NCBI RefSeq assembly: GCF_000319385.1
Contig: NC_019566.1
Location: forward strand, 1,317,266 to 1,381,265
DNA: 64,000 nucleotides
DNA from: Candidatus Endolissoclinum faulkneri L2
GTDB lineage: Bacteria > Pseudomonadota > Alphaproteobacteria > Thalassobaculales > Thalassobaculaceae
Reading direction: 5' to 3'
The notes beneath the pieces are model-generated. The model ran no database searches, was not told where the DNA came from, and saw only the letters and a list, made by a program, of their open reading frames with translations. Of this stretch, positions 20,631 through 33,314 are shown piece after piece (positions within the stretch are counted from its first letter, which is position 1; every line of letters starts with the position of its first letter). Made by a program: the position numbers and the translations under genes.

Positions 20631-23249
20631 ATGAATAACATAGTTGTCGTTGAGTCCCCAGCCAAAGCTAGAACTATCAATAACTATCTCGGTAAAGAAT
20701 ATTACGTATTAGCAAGCTACGGCCACATTTGCGACCTACCTCCAAAAAAAGGTTCAGTAAATCCAGAGCATGATTTTCACATGATTTGGCAAACTGATCA
20801 ACGTTCTGAAAAACAGATAAAAATAATTGCCAAAGCCGTGAAAGGAGCAAAGCAACTCATCTTAGCAACCGACCCAGACCGAGAAGGTGAAGCTATAAGT
20901 TGGCACATCTGTAACGAATTAGATGCCCGCAAGGTACTTACTGGTGTCAAAGTCCAACGAGTTGCGTTTAATGCAATCACTAAAGACGCAGTTATGACTG
21001 CCATAGCTAATCCACGAAGCTTAAACCAAGATTTAATTAACGCATATCGAGCAAGACGAGCTTTAGACTATTTAGTTGGATTTACCTTATCGCCATTGCT
21101 CTGGCGGAAGTTACCTGGTGCCCGATCAGCTGGGCGTGTACAATCTGTTGCTTTACGGCTAGTTTGTGAACGTAATTCAGAAATCGAGAAATTTGTCGCT
21201 AAAGAATATTGGTCAATCAAAGCAATTTTTCGTACTAAAGAAAACGATACATTTAGCGCACTATTAACTAATTTAAATGGTAATAGCATAAAAAGATTTG
21301 ACATAAAGTCAGAGGATGAAGCTAACGCTGCCATGGCTATTGTAGAGAAAGGAATGTTTCTTATAGACTCTGTAGAAAAAAGACTTGTCAAGCGTAACCC
21401 AAGTAAACCTTTTACTACTTCTACCCTACAGCAAGAAGCGTCAAACAAACTTGGATTTCGTACCACTCGTACCATGCAAGTTGCTCAATCTCTTTATGAT
21501 GGTGTAAATATCGGCGGCGAGACTACTGGTCTTATTACTTACATAAGAACAGATGGCATACACATATCGGCGGAGGGAATAACCCAAATTCGTCAAACAA
21601 TTAGCTGTGAATATGGCGAATACTATTTACCCAAGACACCAATAATTTACACCAGTAAGGCGAAAAATGCTCAAGAAGCACACGAAGCAATCCGACCAAC
21701 CGATATCGCACGTACGCCAAATATGTTGTGCGCATATCTCAATCATGATCAATGGAAACTGTATTCATTAATCTGGAAGCGAGCTGTGGCGAGCCAGATG
21801 GCCAGCACTGAGCTAAGCCAGACTACAATCGATGTGAGAGATAAGAATAAACTCATTATTCTGCAGGCCACTAGTTCATTTATCACATTTGATGGTTTTC
21901 TTAAACTCTATCGAGAAAATTGTGAAACAAACAAGGAGACAAATCAAATTGATAGCGAATCCAATAAATCCCTCCCCAACCTTAACAACGGCGATATTGT
22001 TACCCAACAAAACGTCATCCCAACACAACACTTCACACAACCACCAACGCACTATTCAGAAGCAAGCCTTGTAAAAAAAATGGAAGATCTTGGAATAGGT
22101 AGGCCTTCCACCTATGCAAATATCTTGCAAGTATTGCATGATCGTGAATATGTTCGTCTTGATCGTCGTCGCTTTATGCCAGAAGATCGTGGGCGTCTAG
22201 TCACAACCTTTCTTTCCAGTTTTTTTAAGCATTACGTTGAATATAGTTTTACTGCCGATTTAGAAAATCAGCTTGACAATATATCCGACGGTCAGCTCGA
22301 TTGGCGTCAAGTATTACGTGAATTCTGGAAAACATTTAAGTGCTTAGTAGATGACATCAATAAACTTTCTATTAGCGAAGTGCTTGAAAAGCTAGATGAT
22401 GCTCTAGCAGATTACTTTTTCCCCAACGGTAACAATGAACATCAAACTCGCAAATGCCAAAACTGCCTTGATGGAACTTTGTCTCTGCGACTTAGTAAAT
22501 TTGGTGCATTTATTGGCTGTTCTAATTATCCGGGATGTAAGTTTACACGACAACTCAGTGAAAGAAGAATTGCAAGCAAGGCGATTGACGACGAAAAAGA
22601 ATACAATACTCTTCCTCGAATACTCGGCAACGATCCAGAAACAGGTAAGAAAGTTAGTATAAATAATGGCCCGTATGGCGTATATCTACAACTAGATCAG
22701 TCGAAAGAAAGATCAAAAGACAAACCTAAACGTACTCCATTGCCAAAACAAATCGCATTAGCCGATATTGATTTGGATACTGCTCTAGCTTTTTTGTCAC
22801 TACCTCGCTTGATCTGCGAGCATCCAGAAACTAAGGAAATTATTCAAGCAGGTATTGGTCGATTCGGTCCTTACCTCAAACATGGTGAACACTATTTCAA
22901 ACTGCCAAGTGATCATACTGTACTTACAATCGGCATCAACCAGGCAGTACAACTAATCTCTGAAAATGTGTCCAAGATAAACATTAAACGCTTGCTAGGT
23001 TATCATCCAAACGATGGTAAGCCGGTAATAATCCAAACAGGTCGATTCGGCCTATATGCACAACATGGGTCTTTACGTGCCAACTTGTCAAAAAAAGAAG
23101 AGATAGATAAGATCACTCTAGAAAAAGTGATTGATTTGTTGAATTCTAAAACAAAAAATATTCAAAAAGGTGATTGCAAAAAGATACCAACAAAGATCAG
23201 CAATCATAATTTAAACACGAAGAAAAAAAAGAATAAGAACATTTCTTAA
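20631..23249 (+). CDS. topA: DNA topoisomerase I
   Basis: Type IA topoisomerase that relaxes negative supercoils. The 872-residue product opens with the TOPRIM domain (VVESPAKARTINNYLG, later TDPDREGEAISWH). The catalytic tyrosine is Tyr304 within GLITYIRTDG. A four-cysteine zinc-ribbon begins near residue 609 (CQNC ... CSNYPGC). It is followed by further C-terminal repeat units (GRFGPYLKHG, GRFGLYAQHG) that match the alphaproteobacterial extension, ending in a lysine-rich tail. Length is in the normal range. Confidence 0.96.
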   Translation: MNNIVVVESPAKARTINNYLGKEYYVLASYGHICDLPPKKGSVNPEHDFHMIWQTDQRSEKQIKIIAKAVKGAKQLILATDPDREGEAISWHICNELDARKVLTGVKVQRVAFNAITKDAVMTAIANPRSLNQDLINAYRARRALDYLVGFTLSPLLWRKLPGARSAGRVQSVALRLVCERNSEIEKFVAKEYWSIKAIFRTKENDTFSALLTNLNGNSIKRFDIKSEDEANAAMAIVEKGMFLIDSVEKRLVKRNPSKPFTTSTLQQEASNKLGFRTTRTMQVAQSLYDGVNIGGETTGLITYIRTDGIHISAEGITQIRQTISCEYGEYYLPKTPIIYTSKAKNAQEAHEAIRPTDIARTPNMLCAYLNHDQWKLYSLIWKRAVASQMASTELSQTTIDVRDKNKLIILQATSSFITFDGFLKLYRENCETNKETNQIDSESNKSLPNLNNGDIVTQQNVIPTQHFTQPPTHYSEASLVKKMEDLGIGRPSTYANILQVLHDREYVRLDRRRFMPEDRGRLVTTFLSSFFKHYVEYSFTADLENQLDNISDGQLDWRQVLREFWKTFKCLVDDINKLSISEVLEKLDDALADYFFPNGNNEHQTRKCQNCLDGTLSLRLSKFGAFIGCSNYPGCKFTRQLSERRIASKAIDDEKEYNTLPRILGNDPETGKKVSINNGPYGVYLQLDQSKERSKDKPKRTPLPKQIALADIDLDTALAFLSLPRLICEHPETKEIIQAGIGRFGPYLKHGEHYFKLPSDHTVLTIGINQAVQLISENVSKINIKRLLGYHPNDGKPVIIQTGRFGLYAQHGSLRANLSKKEEIDKITLEKVIDLLNSKTKNIQKGDCKKIPTKISNHNLNTKKKKNKNIS

Positions 23250-24721
<1,472 letters not shown>

Positions 24722-24760
24722 TAGATAAAATCGTTAGCACCTGATGGAAATTAGTGAACA

Positions 24761-25930
24761 ATGAATATTCATGAATATCAAGCTAAGGCTCTTTTTGTTA
24801 AACATGGGATACCAGTGCCAAAAGGCGGAATAGCCTTCACTCCAGAAGAAGCTGTTAGATTAGCTAAAGATTTGGACGCTCAGATTTACGTGATCAAAGC
24901 TCAGATCCATGCCGGAGGTCGCGGTAAGGGAGGTGGAGTTAAAGTAGCTAAGTCAATCGATGAAGTTCGATACGAAGCTGAGAAAATGCTCAATATGAAC
25001 CTAATCACAAAGCAAACTAAACCAGAAGGTCAAAGAGTAAAGTGTATATACGTCGAAGAATCCTCGAATATTGCTCGTGAACTTTACATCTCACTTTTAG
25101 TTGATCGTGCAACATCACGAATTGCCGTGATTGCTTCCAGCGAAGGTGGTGTAGATATTGAAGAGCTTGCCGAAAAAAAACCAGAAAAAATTCTGACTGT
25201 CTCAATAGACCCGGCAATTGGTATGGCTCAACACTACGCACGACGTATTGCATTTGTGCTTGGCTTTCGAGGCAAGCAAGTAAATTTTATGATAGAATTC
25301 TTAGCTAGATTGTATGACTTCTTTACTAGTTTCAATGTATTATTGCTGGAAATCAATCCGTTGATCGAGAATATTGCCGGTGATATAGTAGCTCTTGATG
25401 CAAAGATTGACTTTGATGATAGCGCTCTCTACCGTCACCAAGAGATTGCTACAATGCGCGATGAGGACGAAGAAGATCCGATAGAAGTCAAGGCGAATAA
25501 ATATGGTTTGAACTATGTAAAACTAAATGGCTCAATTGGTTGCATGGTCAACGGTGCTGGTCTAGCGATGGCTACCATGGATATAATAAAGTTATACGGT
25601 GGTGAACCAGCTAATTTCCTTGATGTTGGTGGTGGTGCAACAAAAGAGCAGATTGCAGCAGCTTTCAAGCTTATCCTATCGGATAAAAATGTGAAAGGTA
25701 TTATGATCAATATTTTTGGTGGTATTATGCGCTGCGATTTAATTGCCGAAGGCATTGTCACCGCAGCAAGAAAGATCAATCTGCATGTGCCTTTAGTAAT
25801 ACGCCTTGATGGTACCAACGTTGAAAATGGCAAGCAAATATTGTCAAACAGCGGTATGAAAATTATCTCCGCCGATACGCTAGAAGAAGCTGCTAGCAAG
25901 ATAGTTAAAGCTGTGAGGGAATTCACATAA
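24761..25930 (+). CDS. sucC: Succinyl-CoA synthetase beta subunit
   Basis: ATP-grasp subunit that, with SucD, converts succinyl-CoA to succinate with formation of a nucleoside triphosphate. Opening [12 protein letters not shown] and the [13 protein letters not shown] loop are diagnostic. The ending [17 protein letters not shown] lines the shared active site. The length of 389 aa is typical. The stop overlaps the sucD start in TAATG, so the two subunits are probably made in equal amounts by coupled translation. Confidence 0.97.
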   Translation: MNIHEYQAKALFVKHGIPVPKGGIAFTPEEAVRLAKDLDAQIYVIKAQIHAGGRGKGGGVKVAKSIDEVRYEAEKMLNMNLITKQTKPEGQRVKCIYVEESSNIARELYISLLVDRATSRIAVIASSEGGVDIEELAEKKPEKILTVSIDPAIGMAQHYARRIAFVLGFRGKQVNFMIEFLARLYDFFTSFNVLLLEINPLIENIAGDIVALDAKIDFDDSALYRHQEIATMRDEDEEDPIEVKANKYGLNYVKLNGSIGCMVNGAGLAMATMDIIKLYGGEPANFLDVGGGATKEQIAAAFKLILSDKNVKGIMINIFGGIMRCDLIAEGIVTAARKINLHVPLVIRLDGTNVENGKQILSNSGMKIISADTLEEAASKIVKAVREFT

Positions 25931-26811
25931 TGGCTGTGTTAATTGATGAGAAAACTAGAGTCATTTGTCATGGATTGACTGGTAGCCAAGGTACCTTTCA
26001 CACCCAGCAAGCTATTAAGTACGGCACTAATATGGTTGGCGGTGTCACTCCAGGTAAGGGCGGTGATATTCATCTTAATCTGCCAGTTTTCAATACTGTC
26101 AAAGAGGCAGCTGATAAAACTGGAGCTAACGCCAGCGTAATATACGTCCCAGCCCATGCTGCGGCTGACTCAATTCTAGAGGCTATTGCTGCTGAAATAC
26201 CACTCGTCGTCTGCATTACTGAAGGTATTCCAGTAATGGATATGATTAAGGTTAAACGCTCCTTAATTGGCTCTAATACTAGACTAATAGGTCCTAACTG
26301 TCCGGGTGTAATAACACCAAACGCTTGCAAAATTGGTATAATGCCAGGATACATACATAGAAGAGGTAAAATTGGTATTGTATCCAGATCAGGTACACTA
26401 ACATATGAAGCAGTTGCACAAACTACCGCTATAGGCTTAGGTCAATCGACTTGCATTGGTATCGGTGGAGATACTATTATTGGCACTAGTTTTATCGATA
26501 TACTAGAAATGTTTTTAGCTGATGAAGAAACTAATGGAATTATTATGATCGGTGAAATTGGCGGATGTGCAGAGGAAGAGGCAGCTGAATTCCTGAAGTC
26601 AAACTATAATAAAAAGCCAATTACTGGATTTGTTGCAGGTATAACGGCACGTGCTGGGCGACGCATGGGGCATGCTGGTGCGATTATCTCAGGTGGCAAA
26701 GGGGGTGCAGAAAATAAGATTGAAGCTATGAAATCTGCAGGCGTTAATGTATCAAACAGCCCAGCTAAGATAGGTGAAACTATGATTGCTGCAATGAGTG
26801 GTACTAATTAG
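25930..26811 (+). CDS. sucD: Succinyl-CoA synthetase alpha subunit
   Basis: CoA-binding and phosphohistidine subunit of succinyl-CoA synthetase. Visible motifs are the CoA-binding [13 protein letters not shown] near the start, [18 protein letters not shown] and the active-site histidine in [11 protein letters not shown]. The 293-residue length is standard. It is coupled to sucC and followed after about 200 bp by sucA. A perfect stem-loop lies in that spacer. Confidence 0.97.
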   Translation: MAVLIDEKTRVICHGLTGSQGTFHTQQAIKYGTNMVGGVTPGKGGDIHLNLPVFNTVKEAADKTGANASVIYVPAHAAADSILEAIAAEIPLVVCITEGIPVMDMIKVKRSLIGSNTRLIGPNCPGVITPNACKIGIMPGYIHRRGKIGIVSRSGTLTYEAVAQTTAIGLGQSTCIGIGGDTIIGTSFIDILEMFLADEETNGIIMIGEIGGCAEEEAAEFLKSNYNKKPITGFVAGITARAGRRMGHAGAIISGGKGGAENKIEAMKSAGVNVSNSPAKIGETMIAAMSGTN

Positions 26812-26893
26812 TAAAATCACAGCTGAGTTCTCAGTAGCCTTATTTATTTAGCTAGTACCAATGACTAGTCAACGTCATTTTTTTCAGGCCAGA

Positions 26894-26926
26894 ATATCAA
26901 ATGAATATTATTAATTCATTTGATAT
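26894..26926 (+). repeat. Perfect stem-loop between sucD and sucA
   Basis: Thirteen-base arms (26894-26906, 26914-26926) with a 7-base loop. No T tract follows, so mRNA protection or attenuation is more likely than full termination within the suc gene run. Confidence 0.55.
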
Positions 26927-27018
26927 AACAATCAGGTCAATGCATGTATTCCTGGCCGGTGGAGCTGCAAATGTAGTTTTAAAATACTACACAGCAATCG
27001 GATAGGTGGTGAAGACAA

Positions 27019-29886
27019 ATGTCTATAGAATATCAAGACTGCACATTTTTGAACAGCGCTAATGCTTTGTTTATATCCGAGCTTTTTGCAAAGTATCTTG
27101 AAAATAATGCCACAGTAGACAGTAGCTGGCGTCAGTATTTTGATCTACTTAGAGATGATGTAAAAGTAGTTAATATGGATTTACGTGGTCCAAGTTTTGC
27201 AGCTCAAACAGCGAAGATTATTGGTGCATTTGACTCTAGCGTATCAAAAAAAGATCCAGACAGAGCAACTGTTGCTTCTCCCCAACAGACCGATAGCGCA
27301 CTTGATCTCTCACGAGATTCATTACGTGCTATTATGATTATCCAAGCTTATAGAATTAGCGGTTATCTGAAGGCTAATCTTGATCCACTAGGTTTGAAGA
27401 ACTCAAATTTACATCCTCAACTTAATCCTGAGACTTACGGATTCACAAAAAACGACTGGGATCGACCAATCTTTGTTAATAAAATGCTTGGCTTAGAAAC
27501 AACAACTCTAAGTGAGATAATAAACGTTTTAGAAAACATTTATTGCCGTTCTATTGGTGTTGAATTTATGCATATTCAGGATTTAGCACAAAAAACTTGG
27601 ATTTTAGAGCAAATTGAGCAACCACGGCGCAGAATAAATTTAACATCATCAGATAAAAGATTTATTCTGCGCCGTATTACGGCTGCCGAGAGCTTTGAAA
27701 AATTTCTTGCTGTAAAGTATGTTGGAGTTAAACGTTTTGGGCTTGATGGTGCTGAGAGCTTAATCCCAGCCCTTGAACAAATTTTAATACGAAGCAGTCA
27801 GCTTGGGCTAGAAGAAGCGGTATTGGGCATGCCACACCGAGGACGTTTAAACGTACTTTGTAACTTCATGAACAAGCCTTTCCGAGCTATTATTTCAGAA
27901 TTCTTAGGTAACTTGGAATATACGCATCAAACCGGTGATGTTAAATATCACATGGGCTTTTCTACTAACCGCACATTTGATGGAATCAATGTACACTTAA
28001 CTTTAAACTCTAATCCATCGCATCTCGAAAGCGTAAACTCAGTAGTGCTTGGTCGTGTTCGAGCGAAACAGGAGCAAAGAAAAGATAAACTTCGTCAAAA
28101 GGTAATGGGCATATTAATGCACGGCGATGCCGCATTTGTGGGTCAAGGAGTAGTAGCAGAAACATTGGAATTATCTGAATTACGCGGATATAGCACTGGT
28201 GGCACAATTCATATCATCATAAACAATCAGATTGGATTTACTACCGATCCCAAACATGCTCGCTCATCCTTTTATCCTACAGACGTAGCTAAGATGATCC
28301 TTGCACCTATCTTTCACGTGAACGGCGACGATCCAGAAGCTACGGTTCGTGTAGCTAAAATAGCAGCAGAATTTCGTCATAAATTTAACGCAGACGTTAT
28401 CGTTGATATAATTTGTTACCGACGTTTTGGGCACAATGAGACCGACGAGCCGCGATTCACTCAACCACTCATGTATGAAAAGATTTGTCAACATGAGACT
28501 ACTCGTGAAATTTATATTAAAGAATTGATCAAGGAAGGCATTTTAGGTAAGCAAGAAGTAGATAACATTCTTGCCGAAGAAAAATCTTATCTTGTGCAAG
28601 AATTTGAATATGGCTTAACCTATAAGCCAAGAAAGGTAAATTATCTAGAAGGTGCATGGTCTAATTTAAAAACCGCTTCTGCTGAGACTAGAGGATGTAG
28701 TACAGGAGTTGACATCAAAGAGCTACAGCGTATTGGAGCCAAGTTATGTGATGTGCCTAAAGGATTTAACCTACATAGTAACCTTAATCGCTTTATTGCA
28801 GCTCGCAAAAAAGCGATCACTACTGGCAAAGGCATAGACTGGTCTACGAGTGAAGCACTTAGCTTTGCTACTTTACTAACAGATGGATTTACGATTCGCT
28901 TATCTGGGCAAGATAGTCAACGCGGTACATTTTCCCAGCGTCATTCGGTATACATAGACCAAAAAACTGAAGAAAGCTATATACCATTAAATAATATTCA
29001 GGAAAAACAAGCTAGTTATGAGGCTATAAATAGTCCTTTATCAGAAGCTGGTGTGCTTTGCTTCGAATACGGTTACAGTCAAGCGGAACCAAATACACTT
29101 ACCTGCTGGGAGGCTCAATTTGGCGATTTTGCCAATGTCGGACAAGTCGTCATGGACCAATTTATCACCTCTGCTGAGGCAAAGTGGTTAAGAATGTCTG
29201 GACTGGTACTAATGTTACCCCACGGCTATGAAGGTCAAGGACCAGAACACTCATCAGCACGCATAGAGCGCTTCTTGCAGCTTTGCGGTGAAGACAATAT
29301 GCAAGTAGTAAATTGTACTACACCTGCAAATTATTTCCACGTATTGCGGCGCCAAATGTATCGCAACTTTCGTAAACCGTTGATCATTTTTACACCAAAA
29401 TCGCTACTGCGGCACAAAATGGCGGTGTCAAAAATAGAAGAAATTAGTGGTTTAACTACTTTTCGTCGAGTGCTTTTTGATGAAAAATTAATGTGCGAAG
29501 ATAATGAAGTAAAACGAGTCGTAATATGTTCAGGTAAGGTATATTATGATCTTTACGAAGAACGTCAAAAGCGCGGCATCAACGATATTGTATTTATGCG
29601 ATTAGAACAAATGTATCCATTTCCCAGCAAAATGATTTTAAGCAATCTTTCTCGCTTTCCTCAAGCCGAGGTTATATGGTGCCAGGAAGAACCTGCAAAT
29701 ATGGGTCCATGGACCTTTGTTGACCGTCGCATAGAAGATGTATTAATTGAGATAAATGGCATGTATAAACGCCCACAATATGTTGGTCGTCCAATATCGG
29801 CTTCACCTGCCACTGGCAGCGCTATTCAACATACAAATGAACAAGCTGCTCTGGTTGACAAAGCGTTAACTCTGAATATTAAATAA
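27019..29886 (+). CDS. sucA: 2-oxoglutarate dehydrogenase E1 component
   Basis: Thiamine-diphosphate-dependent E1 that decarboxylates 2-oxoglutarate and passes the succinyl group to the lipoyl arm of SucB. The 955-residue protein has the N-terminal E2-binding stretch (about residues 10-45), the EAVLGMPHRGRLNVL block, and the ThDP region around GDAAFVGQGVV and INNQIGFTTDP. The C-terminal domain contains LPHGYEGQGPEHSSAR. Length and order are normal. It follows sucD and precedes sucB, the common alphaproteobacterial order. Confidence 0.97.
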   Translation: MSIEYQDCTFLNSANALFISELFAKYLENNATVDSSWRQYFDLLRDDVKVVNMDLRGPSFAAQTAKIIGAFDSSVSKKDPDRATVASPQQTDSALDLSRDSLRAIMIIQAYRISGYLKANLDPLGLKNSNLHPQLNPETYGFTKNDWDRPIFVNKMLGLETTTLSEIINVLENIYCRSIGVEFMHIQDLAQKTWILEQIEQPRRRINLTSSDKRFILRRITAAESFEKFLAVKYVGVKRFGLDGAESLIPALEQILIRSSQLGLEEAVLGMPHRGRLNVLCNFMNKPFRAIISEFLGNLEYTHQTGDVKYHMGFSTNRTFDGINVHLTLNSNPSHLESVNSVVLGRVRAKQEQRKDKLRQKVMGILMHGDAAFVGQGVVAETLELSELRGYSTGGTIHIIINNQIGFTTDPKHARSSFYPTDVAKMILAPIFHVNGDDPEATVRVAKIAAEFRHKFNADVIVDIICYRRFGHNETDEPRFTQPLMYEKICQHETTREIYIKELIKEGILGKQEVDNILAEEKSYLVQEFEYGLTYKPRKVNYLEGAWSNLKTASAETRGCSTGVDIKELQRIGAKLCDVPKGFNLHSNLNRFIAARKKAITTGKGIDWSTSEALSFATLLTDGFTIRLSGQDSQRGTFSQRHSVYIDQKTEESYIPLNNIQEKQASYEAINSPLSEAGVLCFEYGYSQAEPNTLTCWEAQFGDFANVGQVVMDQFITSAEAKWLRMSGLVLMLPHGYEGQGPEHSSARIERFLQLCGEDNMQVVNCTTPANYFHVLRRQMYRNFRKPLIIFTPKSLLRHKMAVSKIEEISGLTTFRRVLFDEKLMCEDNEVKRVVICSGKVYYDLYEERQKRGINDIVFMRLEQMYPFPSKMILSNLSRFPQAEVIWCQEEPANMGPWTFVDRRIEDVLIEINGMYKRPQYVGRPISASPATGSAIQHTNEQAALVDKALTLNIK

Positions 29887-30029
29887 ACTACATAAAGTAT
29901 AAATCATGTATAATAAAGTGATAATGTGAAACTTTGGAGAATCCCTATACTAAATTAGTATGAATGATTTTAACTATCTATGCAGCTTTACTGATTGATA
30001 ATAAAATATAAAAAGGACTAAATATAGCT

Positions 30030-31262
30030 ATGGCAACAGAGATTAAGGTTCCAGCACTCGGGGATTATGTCTCTGAAGCGACAATTGCAAAATGGATTAA
30101 GTCGCCCGGAGATGTCGTCAACGCCGATGAGCCTTTATTAGAGCTTGAAACGGATAAAGTTACTATAGAGGTTAATGCACCATCAAACGGCATCCTAACA
30201 AATATTAGCGCTAAAATTGGGGACAAGGTGAAGGTTAATGCGGTGCTTGGCATGATTGAACAAAATATATCCCATTCTATACGAAAAGATGAATTAAAAC
30301 AAATTGTTGTACAACAAAAAAATGATGTTCCGGTACTACCTTCTTCTCTTGCTACTAATAATTTTGAATTAAAAAGTATGTCTCCTGCGGTGCGTAAATT
30401 AGTTGAAGAAAACAATCTAGATCCAACAAGGATTACTCCTACTGGCAAAGATGGCCGATTAATTCGGAAAGATGTGCTACAAGCGATTGCTGCAGGTACA
30501 GCGAAACGTGCATTTATCAATAGTGTATCAATAGCAGAGCAAATACCGCATCGTCCGGAAAATCCTCGCGAAGAACGCGTGAAAATGACAAGACTCCGTC
30601 AGGTTATAGCAAATCGTTTAAAGGAAGCTCAAAGTACTGCAGCTACATTAACTACATTCAATGAAGTTGATATGACGACAGTAATGAATTTGCGCAAACA
30701 ACACAAAAATAGCTTCGAGAAGAAGCATGGTGTAAGACTTGGCTTTATGAGCTTTTTCGTTAAAGCTTGCGTTCATGCCTTACGCCAGCTTCCCGTTCTT
30801 AATGCCGAAATATATTATGATGAAATTATTTATAAAAACTTTTTTGATATAGGTGTTGCTGTTGGTACTGCTACAGGTCTGGTAGTGCCAATATTGCGTG
30901 ATGCTGATCAACTTTCTTTTGCTACTGTTGAAAAGACTATATATGAACTTGGCGTAAAGGCACGCGATGGTAAGCTTTCTATTAATGAAATGCAGGGCGG
31001 CACTTTTACTATATCTAACGGTGGCATATATGGGTCTATGATGTCTACTCCGATTCTTAATCCACCTCAATCCGGTATTCTTGGTATGCATAAAATCCAG
31101 CCCAGACCAATAGTGATTGGTAATTCTGTTGAAATACGTCAAATGATGTATCTAGCACTGAGTTACGATCATAGGATTGTTGATGGCCGTGAAGCTGTCA
31201 CTTTTCTAGTTAAAGTCAAGGATGCTATTGAAGATCCAAACCAGTTATTACTAGACTTATAA
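30030..31262 (+). CDS. sucB: Dihydrolipoyllysine succinyltransferase (E2)
   Basis: Core of the 2-oxoglutarate dehydrogenase complex. Domains in order: lipoyl domain (residues 1-76, lipoyl lysine in [11 protein letters not shown]), a linker, the E3/E1-binding domain (about 115-150, [18 protein letters not shown]), and the catalytic domain (about 180-410). The catalytic domain ends in the active-site block [16 protein letters not shown]. The length of 410 aa is typical with a single lipoyl domain. The gene lies 143 bp after sucA. Confidence 0.96.
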   Translation: MATEIKVPALGDYVSEATIAKWIKSPGDVVNADEPLLELETDKVTIEVNAPSNGILTNISAKIGDKVKVNAVLGMIEQNISHSIRKDELKQIVVQQKNDVPVLPSSLATNNFELKSMSPAVRKLVEENNLDPTRITPTGKDGRLIRKDVLQAIAAGTAKRAFINSVSIAEQIPHRPENPREERVKMTRLRQVIANRLKEAQSTAATLTTFNEVDMTTVMNLRKQHKNSFEKKHGVRLGFMSFFVKACVHALRQLPVLNAEIYYDEIIYKNFFDIGVAVGTATGLVVPILRDADQLSFATVEKTIYELGVKARDGKLSINEMQGGTFTISNGGIYGSMMSTPILNPPQSGILGMHKIQPRPIVIGNSVEIRQMMYLALSYDHRIVDGREAVTFLVKVKDAIEDPNQLLLDL

Positions 31263-31907
31263 ATTATTAAGTATTATCCACAAAATTTAGCTGTTTTAAT
31301 CTATTTAGTAACGTTGTGCTATCATTTCACTGAAATATGCTCTTGCAGTAAATTACAATCCTTGTTTAGACTAGTTTTGAAGCAAAGTAAATTTATTATA
31401 TAAATATATTCTATTCATTTAATTTAAAAACTATGTTTATACTTTAAGTTATTGGTAAATAATTTTTAAAAATTTTAATTTATTAATGCTGATACACTAT
31501 TTGCTGTCTTTGCTTGAATAAAAAATTCAATAAAATACTACAAACAAATAATTTAATGGCTTGTGTTAGGTAATGGCGTTAGATTTTCTGTTAATTAATT
31601 ATTGATTTAATTGTCATTGCCTAGTGCTAAAATCTATAAAGTATTTTTTACTTTTAAAAGATTATTTTATAACTTAGGCTGATCATTGAAAGAACTTTCA
31701 ATTAGAAATAATAAAAATTACATTCAATTTTTGAATTAATTACTAAATTAACTTAATATTATTATTACTGGTTAAGTTATGATTAGATAGATTATATGTA
31801 AAATAACACTTCACGATACTTTATTTATTGTAATATTTTTAGTTTATTTTTAATTTATCTTAATGTATTTATACTTTCTAAGTAGATAACCCAAATTAGG
31901 AGCAATC
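31263..31907. other. Intergenic stretch sucB-lpd
   Basis: About 645 bp of AT-rich DNA inside what is normally a compact operon. No gene is seen. Either a lost gene or simple expansion; lpd may now have its own promoter. Confidence 0.45.
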
Positions 31908-33314
31908 ATGTCTATTGACTATGATATTGTCGTTATTGGATCTGGGCCAGGAGGTTATGTTGCTGCAATCCGAGGGTCACAGCTTGGATTAAAGATTGCT
32001 TGTGTGGAGCGACACAGATCACTTGGTGGAACTTGCCTAAATATTGGATGCATACCATCCAAAACTTTGCTAAATGCTTCAGAAAAATATTTAGAAGTCG
32101 AGCAACGATTGGATCATTTTGGCATTGAAGTGTCACCTCCTAAGCTCAACATAAATAAGCTTATGGAAAAGAAAACTGAGATAGTTAACAATCTCACTGA
32201 AGGCATAAAATTTTTGTTTAAAAAAAATAATGTTGACTGGCTGCAAGGAGTTGCTAAAATCACTGAACCGGGTAAAGTGGAAATTGTCACTCCAGGTGGT
32301 GATAAAAAGATCGTTAAATGCCACAATACCTTGATTGCAACTGGTTCAAAAGCGATTTCGATCCCAGGTATTAAAGTTGACGAAAAGCATATAATTACAT
32401 CTACTGGCGCACTGAATTTAACATGTGTGCCTAAACAATTAATCGTAATTGGGGGTGGTGTAATTGGCTTAGAATTGGGTTCAGTGTGGAAGAGATTTGG
32501 TGCTAAGGTAACCGTTGTTGAGTTTCTGGATCGTATTATACCTACTATGGACCAAGAGCTAGGTAAGCTATTTAAACGCGCTATGGAAAAGCAAGGCATA
32601 GATTTTAGGATGTCAACAAAAGTTACTCAAGCCAAGCTTAACAATAATCATGTTAAGCTAACTATTAAAAATACTACAGGCAAAACTACCGAAGAACTAA
32701 ATGGCGACGTAGTGCTCATAGCTACCGGTCGTCGCCCATATCACAAAGGCTTAGGCTTAGAAGATGTACGGATAAAATGCGATGAATATGGATTTATTAA
32801 AGTTGATCAAGACTTTCAAACAAACATAGACGGCATCTACGCAATCGGTGATGTTATTAATGGTCCTATGCTAGCTCATAAAGCTGAAGAAGATGCTATT
32901 GCTGTCGTAGAAATTATAGCTGGGCAATCAGGAAAGGTGAACTATGACTTAGTTCCAAAGATCATTTACACATGGCCAGAAGTAGCTTCTGTTGGCAATA
33001 CAGAGGAACAATTAAAAGAATCTAAAATTGAATATCATAGGGGTGTGTTTCCATTTTCTGCTAATAGCCGTGCACGAGCAAATGTTGATACTGAAGGACA
33101 AGTAAAAATCCTAGCAGATAAAAACACACACCAGGTTCTTGGCGCTCATATTATAGGGCCAAATGCTGGTACGCTTATACACGAAATTTGTGTAATTATG
33201 GAGTTTGGAGGTGCAGCAGAAGATATCGCACGCATATGTCATGGCCACCCCACTTTGAACGAAGCGATCAAAGAAGCAGCTATGGCTATAGCTGATCAAA
33301 CAATTCATATTTAA
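31908..33314 (+). CDS. lpd: Dihydrolipoyl dehydrogenase (E3)
   Basis: Flavoprotein that reoxidises the lipoyl groups of 2-oxoacid dehydrogenase complexes. The 468-residue product has the FAD fold VVIGSGPGGYVAA, the redox disulfide GGTCLNIGCIPSK, the NAD fold VIGGGVIGLELGSVW and the FAD block IYAIGDVI. The C-terminal catalytic HGHPTLNEAIKEA (His/Glu pair) completes it. A strong AGGAG precedes the ATG. Location after sucB makes it the E3 of this complex. Confidence 0.97.
   Translation: MSIDYDIVVIGSGPGGYVAAIRGSQLGLKIACVERHRSLGGTCLNIGCIPSKTLLNASEKYLEVEQRLDHFGIEVSPPKLNINKLMEKKTEIVNNLTEGIKFLFKKNNVDWLQGVAKITEPGKVEIVTPGGDKKIVKCHNTLIATGSKAISIPGIKVDEKHIITSTGALNLTCVPKQLIVIGGGVIGLELGSVWKRFGAKVTVVEFLDRIIPTMDQELGKLFKRAMEKQGIDFRMSTKVTQAKLNNNHVKLTIKNTTGKTTEELNGDVVLIATGRRPYHKGLGLEDVRIKCDEYGFIKVDQDFQTNIDGIYAIGDVINGPMLAHKAEEDAIAVVEIIAGQSGKVNYDLVPKIIYTWPEVASVGNTEEQLKESKIEYHRGVFPFSANSRARANVDTEGQVKILADKNTHQVLGAHIIGPNAGTLIHEICVIMEFGGAAEDIARICHGHPTLNEAIKEAAMAIADQTIHI

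Noticed and set aside
26930-27018. Possible tRNA-like fold before sucA
   Set aside because: No T-loop GTTCRANNC or acceptor stem could be paired.
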